64,000 nucleotides of DNA. It comes from Dirofilaria immitis (lineage: Eukaryota > Nematoda > Chromadorea > Rhabditida > Onchocercidae). The position numbers and the translations under genes are program-made. Each line of letters begins with the position of its first letter. Position 1 is the first letter of the stretch. The notes below the pieces were generated by a model. The model had not been told where the DNA came from. It did no database searches and worked only from the letters and a program-made list of their open reading frames with translations. Positions 37,980-49,855 of this stretch are shown in pieces. The stretch is taken from positions 2,387,501 to 2,451,500 of the forward strand of contig JAKNDB010000092.1 in NCBI GenBank assembly GCA_024305405.1, read 5' to 3'.

Positions 37980-38595
37980 ACGACCCTTCACGTTCAAGTC
38001 TGCTATCGATGTTATGACGATACTTTAAATATTTTTTTAGATATTTAAATATTATTGAAGTATCATCATTACATATAATATGAATCTATTTACCACACAA
38101 CATTTACGATAAGTTGACAGAACCGCTGGTCTGTGCCAACTATTCTACCTAAAATGAAAAGACTAAAAATGATCGCATACATGATTATTTCCTATTTCTT
38201 GCAAGCAAGACACCAAAGGGAAGTTGCATGAAGTGTTGCATGTACCAAGTGTTGCATTATGATCCATACCTTAAACCGATCAATTGGCGCCATTGTTTAG
38301 AACGCTATTATTTCGTACTGCGCGGAAGAAAGTTAAGGACATGATGTGTGGGAAAAGGGATCAGCATGATAATATTATTTTAATTGTAATGGTATTTTGA
38401 TTTAATACTACGTCTCATAACATCTTTTTTCGACGTTACGTCTTACGTCTTAATAAGATGTTTTCTGACACTTTTTATAACTGTTTTCTGCGCCATTATA
38501 AAGTTCGCACTTTGTTTATCTGAAAAGAATCCGTAATAAATTCTCCTTCCAGGTAAGTGAAATTGTAATCTTAAAGCATATAGAAAGGTGTGCAG
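37980..38595. promoter_or_regulatory. Head-to-head intergenic region (USP16/45-like and GPSM)
   Basis: 616 bp separate the two divergent start codons. This must hold both promoters or outron/trans-splice regions. The GPSM ATG follows GTGTGCAG directly. The patch 38200-38350 is less AT-rich than its surroundings. No conserved element recognised. Confidence 0.5.
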
Positions 38596-41500
38596 ATGAG
38601 TGTACCGCTAGTCGTAGAAGGTATGGATGCTTTGGCGCTTGCCCAAGAAGGTGAGCGACTATGCCGCGAAAATAGCATGAAAGCAGGTTCGAAGTTGAAT
38701 ACTTTTATTATAATCTGTAATATCATATTATCATCGAATTGTGCAATCCTTCTGATGTTCCCTTGTTTTTCACAGTAAACTGATTTCAAGTTATTGTATT
38801 AAGAATAGTTCATGAACTGGAGCGGTAAGACATCAGTACAATAATTTCTGAATATTTGAGCAGTGTTCTTACTTCTTTGCTTTTTTTCGGATACGATCGA
38901 AAAATTCGGATGCAGTGTTGCACAGTAGTTTCAGTCGTATAATTATTTTTAGAAACTGTTCATGACTTTCTCATCAGCTTTATCCGAAGTTAGTAAAAAT
39001 GACGTATCGAATTTGTAAATAAGATGGGAAATCTATTTCACAGGAATCAAATACTTGGAGATGGCTTTGAAAAAAAATCAACCTTGGAGGACGCAGCTTG
39101 GAGGCATTGGCCGCAATTTATTCACAGTTAGGAAATGCTTACTTTGTGTTACGTATTTTCGACAAAGCACTCGAATATCATCGACATGATTTGGAAACTG
39201 CCAAGTAAGGTTATCATTACATTTTCTCAAGTTCATAGCAAAATTTTCAGCCAAACTTTTTAGCAATGAAAATTGCTACTATTCATTTTTAGATTGCTCA
39301 ATGACCATTCTGGGCTTGCAAAAGCTCATGGAAATATAGCAAATACTTATAAAGCATTGGGTGATTTTGATAGTGCTTATGAGCATGCGGTTGCACATTT
39401 ACGATTAGCTCAAGAACTTAATGATAAAGTAAGTTGTATCATTTCAAACAAAAGTTGTGAAGAGCAAGTTTACTCTAGCTTGCGCTCTCAGTTTTACGGA
39501 CTCCATGCTCCTATCGTTAACTGTATGAGTTGCTAAAGAATTAAAGAGAATTTGACGAAAAAACTCCATGCTACTATCGTTAACTGTATGAGTTGCTAAA
39601 GAATTAAAGAGAATTTGACGAAAAAACTCCATGCTACTATCGTTAACTGTATGAGTTGCTAAAGAATCGTACTTATAAATGTTTTGGGTAGGAGTTACAA
39701 TCCGTGTGTAATAAAAATGGCAATCCACGTGTAACAACGAAGAGACGAGATTATTCGGTCAGTGTTTAGCGCTACTGTTTAATCCTTTATGTCAAAAAAA
39801 TTTTTCTTATATATATTCTGTGATTTATTATATATAGCTGAATTAATCAATATTTGTTTTGATATTTGAATCAATTATATTGTTGTTATAATAAAGCAAT
39901 ATTATGCTGATGATTATGGATTTTCATGACTTAAGGCTACAACACAATAAAATACTAAGTTAGGTAATATCTTGCGTGGAATTCATATATATGCTCCATG
40001 ATTTTCTGATTTTTTGTAAACGTATTTTATGCATTTATTCATTATTGATTAGTTGACGAAATAATTTATATTGTGCTTTTTTTTCTGATTGCTCATCTTT
40101 ACATGATTTAGTGATCTAATAACAGTACGGAATAAACTGTGCGAGGTTTTAGTTACGTTATCGTTGTTTGCATTTACTGAAATCCTTTTCAGGAATGTGA
40201 AGCTGGAGCTCTTTATAATATAGCATCTGTTTATCATTGCCGTGCGAAGACAATAATTCATGCATCGGAACCTCTTGATAAATCTGGACTTCTTACAGCT
40301 AGCGATATGACAGCAACTTCTCAACTTCAAGCTGCTATAAATTGTTATTTGTAAATATTTTATTATTATTAGATTGAATTAAGATATGAATTATCATATG
40401 GGATTGTGCTATGAAATTCTACTTACGTATCCATAGATACTTTTCCCGTTCATTTCTTTTATCATTGATATGTTGATAGTTTCGTTCGAACATGTGGATA
40501 AATTGTAAATATAGAGATCTTTCATTTGATTATCAAAAAAGTTATGCGTAATTCTTGGCAAAAATGAAATTGGTATATATATTTCAAAAGTGCTGCAGAT
40601 AAAAATTAATCTGTCAATAACTTCATTCCAGACAAAATCTACATATAGTCGAAAGTATGAAAGATTTCGTTGCATGTGGCAGAACTTACGGCAATATTGG
40701 TAACAGTTACTATATGCTGGGTGATTATGCAACTGCTGTTTATTATCACAATAAAGTAAACTTATTGTTCATGCAAAGAAAAAAATATTAATGTTCATAA
40801 TTGGTACATAACTTTTGTATTCATGCAAAAATTTTTGGTCATATAGAGAAATGTCTTTATTGATAAGGATACATTTAAATAGGTTTTGCATAGCTATCTC
40901 ATTGTTTAATAATTTCAGTGCTGTAATTTTTATAATGTGAAGCAATTCTACAAATTATTCAGTTTCTTATAAAACTGTATGGTGGAATTCAAGGTTTTAG
41001 CTTTTTCATTGAATGAAATATCTTCCAGCGTTTGGATATTGCTCGACGATATGGTGATCGTGCAGCAATGCGACGTGCCTACACAAATCTTGGAAATGCT
41101 CATATTTTCCTCTCAGAAACAGCAAAAGCTTTAGAATATTACCGGTAACTTTTAAAGTAGTATTGATTTCTGTTATTTGCAGCTCTTTTACATAACGGTG
41201 GTAATTTAAAGATTCACATAGCGACACTTTGAGTAAAAGTATTTTTAGATTCATTTAATATTTGTTGCATTTTAATTTCCGTTGTCGTAATTCTGAATAA
41301 TCCTTTATTATCGCCACGTAAATAATAAAAGTTCTTTAGTTTGGCGTTATCAGTTGCAGCGGAATTACATGATGAAGTGATAGAAGCACAATGCTGTTTT
41401 AATGTTGGTAATGGTGCTGCTATATGTGGCGATTATGTAGCAGGTTTTCTAATTATTTATTTTGAAAAAACATTCCGACGAATACCAACCCTTAAAGATC

Positions 41501-44500
41501 TTTGTTCTCTATTTGTACTTGATTAGTTTGTGTACTTGTAAGGATTTGAAATAAAATCTATTTGCAATGAAGTTTTAAATTTTCTTATACACGCAATTAT
41601 AATGAGTAACTGAGTGCATTTCAGCAACAGAATATCATACTCGATATTTGAAGCTTGCTAGAAATTTGGGTGATCGTGGTGCAGAATCGCGTGCATGCGC
41701 AGCATTAGTAACAGATTTTCGGAAACAGGGAATGGTGGGAAAGGCTCTCTATTTCTGTGTATTACAAGGGCATATATCGATTGAGGTTCATTATTTTCTG
41801 TTATTTATTAATGCGAAGGAAGAAGTAATTAAGCTAGAAATAGGAGACGGAAGATATTTTTGTGAAGACTGTAAAATATTTAAACGGTTGGGGAGTAAGA
41901 GCATAGTCTTGGCATCAAAGATGATAGGAAAGAGAAAAGTTAGTTATACAAAGTATAAAAACTTGAACTAAATCTATTACTGAAAATCAAGAATTTTTAT
42001 ATATTGAAGGGGACTACACACGAATAAATAAAAATGAATATTACATATTGCAAAAGAAAGAAAAAAATCTTTTTCACTCTTGTACTAGAAAGAAACCAGT
42101 AAGCGTTTGAAATGTGCTCTAAAACATGAGCTAATAGCTCGGGGAGAAACTGTAGTAATTTAGAATGCATATGATTAAATATCGCATATGGAATTTTTAA
42201 TAGAATGTGCGTTCAGAAACAAAAATAAAAAATTCGTAGAATTTTGACGATGCTTTAAATCTTCAATTTTAACTACTGAATAAAACTCATCAAAACAGTG
42301 CGCATATTACTGTCCTCTCAATATAATGCCCACATTATTGGTATGCGGTTTAATTTATTTTTTCCATTATCATCTTCGAATTCAGATTTATTCTCCTTTT
42401 AGCACAAAAATTATACTCAATCATCGAGGACTGTAGTTCGGTGCCAAACCTAAATTTAAGTCTATTTTTTATATTATCAGATGCAGATTTAAGGTTGAGA
42501 ATGAGAAAATGCATTAAAAATTCCTCCAAAAAGAGCAAAATTGAGAATTAGAAAACATTTTTTATTTGGAAATTCAAGAAAAGCAGCAACTCGATCTAAG
42601 ACAACAGGACTTGAAAAGACAAGTCAGCATGGATCTAAATTCAATAAACCGAATTTTTCATAGCATCAACTGCCATGAACTTTCATCTGTAGATTTTATG
42701 ACAGATTCATTTCAAATTAATTTTCTTCATTTTAATATCACCACTTTTTCGTGAAGTTCGAATACGGTTTAATTCAAAATGCGAGCAATATAAATTCCTT
42801 ATTCTTAAATGGAAAGGATGGCTTTCTAGAATAAATAAGTAAAAAATTACTGTGTTTTTAAAATGGATAGATTCCAGATTTTTTAAAATAATAGTTTTGT
42901 GACTGAAGAATTCTTTCTCTATATAATTTATATTTACAGAGTTGAGTATTCAGAGAATTAAATTCTCTGTATCATATATATTCTAATTATAACATTTCTC
43001 TCCGAGTTATCATCATGTCCAATAAAGACCTTTCTAATACAAGAGTGAATAAGGTTTTTTCTTCCTTTTGTAGTACGTAACATTCTTTTTGTTTATCTGT
43101 GTAGTGTGTAGCCTCCTCCAACATATATAAAATCCTTGATTTTCAGTAGTAGATTTAGCTCAAGTTTTATATATTTTGTATTTTCGCTTCCCTACCATCT
43201 TTGATTCCTATGACTATGCTCTTACTCCTCAACCATTCTAAATATTTTACGTTTTCACAGAAATATCTTTCGTCTTCTACTTCTTAGTTACTTCTTTCTG
43301 TTTCTCCTACGCTCTCCTCGTCAAATTCTCATGGATTTAATGAATTTTCTTCATCATTTTAGTGAACGTTCATCGAAAATCACATGGGAACTGGAGACAA
43401 CTCTGGTAATCGTTATAATTGGATTGCTTGTCTCTTAATAAAACTTTATCTTATTAATAAAAAAATCATTATTTTTTAACAGGTAGACAGTGATGTATCC
43501 TTTGTATGCATTTTTTTTTTCTTGAACAGGCAAAGTTTTTAAATTCTGAAAAATTCTAATAGACTAGGAGCACAGACAAAATTGTCGAAAACTGAGCTTT
43601 TATTTTGAAATGAAAAGAATAATTGATTTTATAGAAATAAGTGAAGATTATGTTGGTTTGCTGGCAAAAATATAGTCATTATTAATGCTTTATATTCTGC
43701 GTAACCTACTCCGCAGTGAATGGCTGTATTTATGGAATAATTTTTCGTAGTTTGTTATTGTTATTAGGATTTGATGATCAGTCGCACTCTTAATGATTTC
43801 CAGATGTTTTAATAAATTACAATTAGAATCGTGAAAATTTTCTCTTAATATCAGTTTTAAAACATAAGAGTGTGTATATCTTTGAATTGGATTTCTTTAA
43901 AATATTTTCATCATTTTATTCTATTATTATACAATTATTTATTTTTATTGGTAACTCTTACACAGTTAGACAGATAGTCTATAGCGTTGAGCATTTTCAT
44001 TTTATTTTCTATGAGATCAGCAGCGAATTCTTCAGTTTTACAGGTTTGAACAAATAAATATTAGAGATATTTCACATTTTTGTGAAAATTTGCAAATGAA
44101 GGGACGACAAGACAATTTATTATTTCTTTTTTGCATAAATTTATCGTATTCTTTTGAATCAAAATGATGATTTATTAGTCTCTGAAAGGATGAAAAATGC
44201 ATTAACTCATAAACTCAAGGGATTTGGAATTCATCTGAGATATTGATTTCAATATTTCAGAAAATGTTTTTGTCTTGAGAGCTTTTTAAATTTTCGTAAA
44301 ATTTTCAAAAAGCTTCCATTTTTAGATTAATTTAGTACTTGACTTTAGAAAGAGATATATGCGTGACAAGGACATAAATTGGTTTTTTGTATGTGAGATT
44401 GTGTTTTAATTCCATCAAAGATAAATACTATGTTACAAATTTAGTCCCTGATCTTTATGAAAAGAACAGTCACTTTTTTCGTGTGAGTGATGGACTTCTC

Positions 44501-47500
44501 GCACTTCAAATCAGTATGACGTGAGATATAAAGTAACATTTTTCATGCTCAAAAATGACATTTTAATAAGACGAAAATAATAAGTTAGGTCGCGCATATT
44601 GGATATAGATATGGATCGAATGAGAAGAGAACTTTTTTCATGGAGAGCATAAGTAATCTCTATTCGGATTGTAAAATCAATATTGTAATAAAAATCCGAA
44701 TTGCAGATCGACGATCTAAGAAATGAGGAAAGTGCGCGTAATTCACTGGAAGATTTGTTGAAATCAATAAAGAAATGGTCCGTAAAAGAAGTTAACGATA
44801 TAGAAATGGATTCATCCGCTGATCCTGAACCGCATAATATATCCAACTTCGATGCATCCTTCAAAAAATTACTCTGTGAATCAGAATTAAATCTGGGTTC
44901 TGGCCTCACACGTCAATCAATTAATGTTTCAACATCTGCAAATGTTGATAAAAGGTATTTTTGAGAGATAGTATAAAAATCAGAGAATAAGATTTGTTTA
45001 GCTCTTTGCTATCGTTTGGAGATTTGATATTAAATTAATAAATTACGGGAAACAGGATCGGTCTTACGTATATTTTGATAATAGTGAAAACTATGAATGA
45101 CTAAAACGTGCTATATAAGCCAAAATTCATTTATATAATAATATATCAGTGTCATTTTTTAAATTCTAATAAAATGTTATTTCGTTCTTTGCGACCAGGG
45201 GATATGTTCAGATCATTTTCATAAATTGTAGTTTCCTTTGCATACTTTAGCGGGATAAGGCATCATTGTGATCTAGATATATGGATTAGGCTTGTTTAAT
45301 TCGTACAAAAGTGTTCATTTATTCATAAGGAGCCTTGATAATTCTTTCAATTAAAAGGAATTATTCGGTTTTGAAATATTGCTTCCTTCATATTGGTTTT
45401 TTCATTTAAAACAGCATAACTTCTTGTCTTTTCGACATTTTATTATGCGCTTTTTAAAGCTGAAACGATTATTTGGATTTATGTATGATTTATAAAAAAT
45501 CCAAATTATTTTTCCCCAAATTTAAAAATTCCAAATTATTTAACAAAATTATATGTTGAATGATGAATATTTATTCACATTGAATAATATGTGGGGACAC
45601 ATTTCATAAAATATTAAATGATAGATCTTAAAGAAATTATTTGAGCAAATAATTGATTAAATTAGGTGAATGTAACATTTAATTTTCTGACTATAGATCA
45701 GGTTCATTAACCTGAGTTTAATTGGAATCGTTTGAGGTTTATCTGTTGAATGTAGCGATATGCCGTATCCTGTAAAACTATTGAAATCAAGTGCACAATA
45801 ATTGAAAATAGTAATAAAAATAGAAATTTATAGGGATTTTATTGACATTAACTTTAAAATGTTCTGGTCTATTTACATGCTGAAGAATATTTTATGTCAA
45901 ATAGTAATGATACTTCAGCCTGCTGGATTTACCAACTACAACGATGATTTCTTTGAAATGGTTTCACGATTACAATCAAAACGACTTAACGATCAGCGCT
46001 GTGATCCAATTATATTGAGTGATTTAACTAATCATTCAAAGAATATTACCAGGCAATCGGATACAGTCGCCTGCAATCCAGGTTAAGTACCTTCTTGTTT
46101 GACCTCTTTTAAAATATTAGCATAATAAAAATAGAGATAAAAATAATTAAAAATTCTTAAAAATTTTCTTCTTAAAAAACAATCACAATTCTTAAAAAAA
46201 CAATCACATATAGAAAAAAATTGGACGAAATAACGAAAAATAGAAGTCGCTTACTATTTTTTCCAATTTTAAATTGAGATTTTATTGTTTTTCCGTCGTT
46301 TAATTAATTGGTCTCTTAAGGCTAAAAGCATTGTGCTAAAGTAAAATTACGCTATGTATTAAATTTAACTGCTGCATATAAAGTATATGCACAAAGTTCC
46401 TAGAAACAAAGACTCCAGTGTAAAAATTATGAAATTACGATATCATCGTGCTGATAAAATGAATCAAATGATTTTTATAGTAATCAGTTTTCTGCTTCTC
46501 CATCTTTTTCATCTTTTTATTTCCGCTTCAAATCTTCCATTCATTTTGCTATGCATAAGTTGTTGGTGGTTGTGGATGCATGACTTCTGTGTTCAATAAG
46601 ATTCAATGTAAATAAGTATTAAAATAGTTTCTGTGCATTTTTTCGTACGGTTGCCGTGCTCTGTTTGCAGTGTAGTTGTATGCTTGTTTGAATTTTGTAA
46701 TTTTTATCAGAAGTCGAGGTGCATCTGGGACGTAAACATCGATTATCGGCACTTTTTGGACGTGTTGGAAAGGCAGCAAAACGACAAAGTTTACTAATGT
46801 CGGCATCATTTTTCCCACCACAACTTCGACCCCCGAACTACTATTTCGTCGGTAAAGCAACAACTAATTATTGACTGTAGTGACCGGTGTAGTAAATCGC
46901 CTGCAACATGCGCAATTAACTCAGATTTACTGCCCACTTTTTCGGATACCGAAGCACGAAATGTTATAAATGATGGCGATGACGCGTTTATGCCTGATAT
47001 GTCACAGACGACTGAATCGCCGGAATTCCGAATTCCAATTGCACCACCTCGAAATCGGGTTCGTTGTAATCAACTTATCTCATCGGGTTCCATCTCTACG
47101 AGACAAAAAAGTTGGTTATTTTCATTTGGATTTTCATTTTTCTCAATATTATGTTCATCTCAAATTTTTTCGGCATGCATTTTCACTTCTGTTTGATAAA
47201 GATTTTGGTTTTGCAGCACCTTACACAGTTTTTTTGTGTTTGTACGAATTCTATCTTTTATTTGATAAAATCAGAAATGAAACTGGTAGTAAATGCATAT
47301 GTGCGAAATATTTCAAGATCTGTATTTTAAAGAATTTGGAATCTTTCCTTTTAAGAAACACAGTACTTGATTAGCTTCATGCCTATGCCAGTTGTGTATT
47401 TTAGATGGTGCCGAAGGAATGCTTGATTTGATAGCTAGTTTGCAAGGTCGCCGAATGGAAGAGCAGCGGGCTCATTTAAGCATTCACTCGGAAACAATAT

Positions 47501-47857
47501 CTTTATCGATTAATAACGACATAAAAATAACAGTGCAAGGTAAACTAAACTTTATTTTGGCTCTTCTGTACACATTTTGTTTTTGCTATCAAATTGATAT
47601 TAGTAGATTTTTTGAAAGAATTTTAATTGGTTAATAAAAATTTCAGTACGGAGCATTCAGCATCATCATCACCACATGTGGAACAGTCACGAGCTGAAGA
47701 CGCTGGAAGCTTGTATGAGATGGTGATTCGAAGTCAGAGAGATCGATTGGATGAGCAGCGAAGTGAATTACCGCGAACCATGCCGGTGGAAGATGTTTCA
47801 CGAATTGTTATGTCAATGCAAAAAGGACGTATTGAAACTCAGCGTGCCTCACTTTAG
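38596..47857 (+). CDS. G-protein signalling modulator (AGS3/LGN/Pins family): TPR + four GoLoco motifs
   Basis: Exons: 38596-38686, 39044-39204, 39293-39428, 40193-40350, 40632-40755, 41029-41144, 41340-41443, 41625-41785, an uncertain basic linker exon near 42481-42660, 43363-43405, 44707-44954, 45919-46081, 46711-47110, 47405-47539 and 47647-47857. The TPR half has YSQLGNAYF, ANTYKALGDFDSAYEHAV, YGNIGNSYYMLGDYATAV and AYTNLGNAHIF. The tail has four GoLoco motifs: FFEMVSRLQSKRLNDQR, MLDLIASLQGRRMEEQR, LYEMVIRSQRDRLDEQR and VSRIVMSMQKGRIETQR. GoLoco motifs bind GDP-loaded G-alpha-i/o. The TPRs bind NuMA/LIN-5 or Inscuteable partners, which orients spindles at the cortex. C. elegans AGS-3 and GPR-1/2 are relatives. 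Exon phases need one extra base at 39070-39077, 39098-39099, 44950-44953, 46809-46813, 46830-46834 and 47523-47527. Confidence 0.92.
39500..39666. repeat. 63-bp minisatellite, 2.6 copies, in a GPSM intron
   Basis: Units start at 39500, 39563 and 39626 with exactly 63-bp spacing and nearly identical sequence (CTCCATGCTACTATCGTTAA, then CTGTATGAGTTGCTAAAGAA). The reverse frame stays open because 63 is divisible by three. This is a by-product and not evidence of a gene. Confidence 0.9.
41816..43322. mobile_element. Long inverted repeat (~360-bp arms) in a GPSM intron; MITE/fold-back-like
   Basis: Left arm about 41816-42175 is related to the reverse complement of about 42965-43322. Exact matches include the 15-mer AGTAAGAGCATAGTC (41894-41908 versus complement of 43212-43226), TACTGAAAATCAA and CACTCTTGTA. 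The arms are roughly 80% alike by eye. About 790 bp lie between them, including the possible GPSM linker exon (42481-42660). It could be one non-autonomous terminal-inverted-repeat element, or two copies of a repeat in opposite orientation. No transposase frame and no clear target-site duplication seen. Confidence 0.65.
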
Positions 47858-49838
47858 TGCAACTTTATAGAACTAATCAACTTCAAAGTTATATATTCTT
47901 TGAAATTTTTCAATTTTTTCTATAGCTTTTCTGTTTTCTTGTCCTTTTAGAAGAAAAAGGATCTAAAATTTTTTCAGGATCATGCTTTTTGCGCAGAAGT
48001 TTGATTAATGAATTCTTTTCTTAAAACTCTCCATTTTATTGAAGTATACTTTATTTTTCTTTTTATTAATTTTTTATTAAGTCAATTATTAATTTTTTAG
48101 CTTCTTTATTTATTCCATAGGTCAGAGGCTCACAATGGAAATTAGTGAAAAGCATTTTGAAACGAGATTAAAATTAGAATCGTTAACAGTAACTAACTTG
48201 TGATTGTTATATTGTTTTCAATGCGAGTTATTTTTATGATAAAAGTGATATGATTCTTTTGATTTTTTTCATGGAAAGCATCAAAATTGTTTGTTTAAGT
48301 TAACAAAGACGATTTTTTTTTGCTACTTTATATTAACTTTGTTCTTCATTTCCACTTTTTCTTCTTTTGAGGCGATCAAGCTAAATTTTTTATCCAAATT
48401 AACGGATGAAAAGAAACGAGCAAGAATTTTGAAATTCGTTGCAACTTTATAAAGATAATGCTGAAAGATACTACAGCAGAACAATTATAACCAAGTCTCA
48501 ATTAATTTAAAAGATATAACTATAGTAATAATTAATTGAGAAATTCATTGTCGGTGTTCTATGGCTTCATTTTATACATATCGCCCAATTTTCATTTCGG
48601 TAATTTTTGTATGTTAAATTTCGAAATGTATTACTTAAGCCTACATCAATTTGCACTTTGAAATAATATTCGGTGGGAAAAAGGAAATATGTGACTTACT
48701 TATCGTTATATGAAGTAAAATTCTGACAGATATAGACTTTGAATGCCAAAATTATAGGACTATTTACAACTATTATTATCGATTATAAGCACTTCTTACT
48801 TCAGACCTACTGGTTTAGTTTCCATCGCTTTTAAGACAACTTACACGACATCTGAATTTCTTTCGAATCTACAAGTTCAAATTTTTATAACTGAATGCTA
48901 TAAAAATGCTTATAATTGTTTTACTTTTTTTCTTTTATGGTAGAACTCTTGAGTCTAATCATAATTACATGTTCTCTGTAAAGTCACATCATTCTAATAG
49001 AATGAATTATACTTTTTGCCGGAAATATCTACATGGTAAGTAGTATTTCTTTATTCCTCACATCGACTGAAGTTTATTGTTGTTCTGTTTGAAGAAAAAA
49101 TGAGTTGTTGTGCTGTATATATATATATATTTTTTGTTCTATGTGATTATGAAGTATGGCTTGGTTGACTATATATATATATATATATAGTTGTCGCTCG
49201 CAGAATTTAGTATTGTCATCAATTATATCAATGATTAGTAAAGATTGCGATGTTAAAATTTGATAAACCCCGTTACAGTCGTTGGCTATGAAGTTGGTCC
49301 AGTAAAATAGATATTTCAAACAACAATTCATTGATGTAAAAAGTATCTGCTTTATTCTCTTTCAAATTCGTTTTGATTTTTATCCTTATGAAATGTTATT
49401 GATATTTTTACATCATCATGTATACCGACATATAATTTAACATGAACTTAAACAGAACTTACCGAATTACCTGGATGAAGATAGCGGTTGGGTGTTTGTA
49501 GTGAAGCACGCAATAGAGCTGTTATACATGGGAGGGGAAGGCGGGAATAAACTAGGGACGCAAGTAATAATTTAAAAGGTAGTGCCATCCATTTAGCCTG
49601 GTATCGATTCTGTGGGATGTGATATTGTTAGCTAACACTTCTGAATTAATTATTGGTACCATTCTCGTATGTAATCCAATTTCGTTTTCCATTCAGTCTC
49701 CTCATGTTTTACCTACCGGCATTTGGAATTTTCATGAGGGATATTGCTGTTCAGAGAGTTGCCATGATTGATTAATTGAACTACGTGAAAAGCAAAGATA
49801 GGCGAGAGATAGATAAGCATATTCATCGATCATTTCAG
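47858..49838. other. Spacer between GPSM and exportin-5 genes
   Basis: Presumably the 3' untranslated region of GPSM and the 5' flank of exportin-5. It contains two (TA)n runs near 49117-49189. No frame on either strand looks coding. Confidence 0.55.
49117..49189. repeat. Two (TA)n runs, the second a perfect palindrome
   Basis: GTATATATATATATAT at about 49117-49131 and CTATATATATATATATATAG at about 49169-49190, within 60 bp of each other. Likely unstable in copy number. Confidence 0.8.
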
Positions 49839-49855
49839 TTAATGCATATGTAATC
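49839..49855 (+). promoter_or_regulatory. Exportin-5 leader with minimal upstream ORF
   Basis: A strong CATTTCAG acceptor ends at 49838, likely the trans-splice site. The 17-base leader TTAATGCATATGTAATC contains ATG CAT ATG TAA, so two upstream starts share one stop five bases before the main ATG. This arrangement could lower initiation or be bypassed by leaky scanning and reinitiation. Confidence 0.45.

Noticed and set aside
39444..39737. 97-codon minus-strand frame over the minisatellite
   Set aside because: It is open only because a 63-bp unit repeats without stops. It has no start context or domain, and lies inside a plus-strand gene's intron.
41786..41971. Extension of GPSM exon 8 as open frame to 41971
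   Set aside because: The sequence becomes unlike any TPR after the GTTCAT donor and overlaps the left arm of the inverted repeat.
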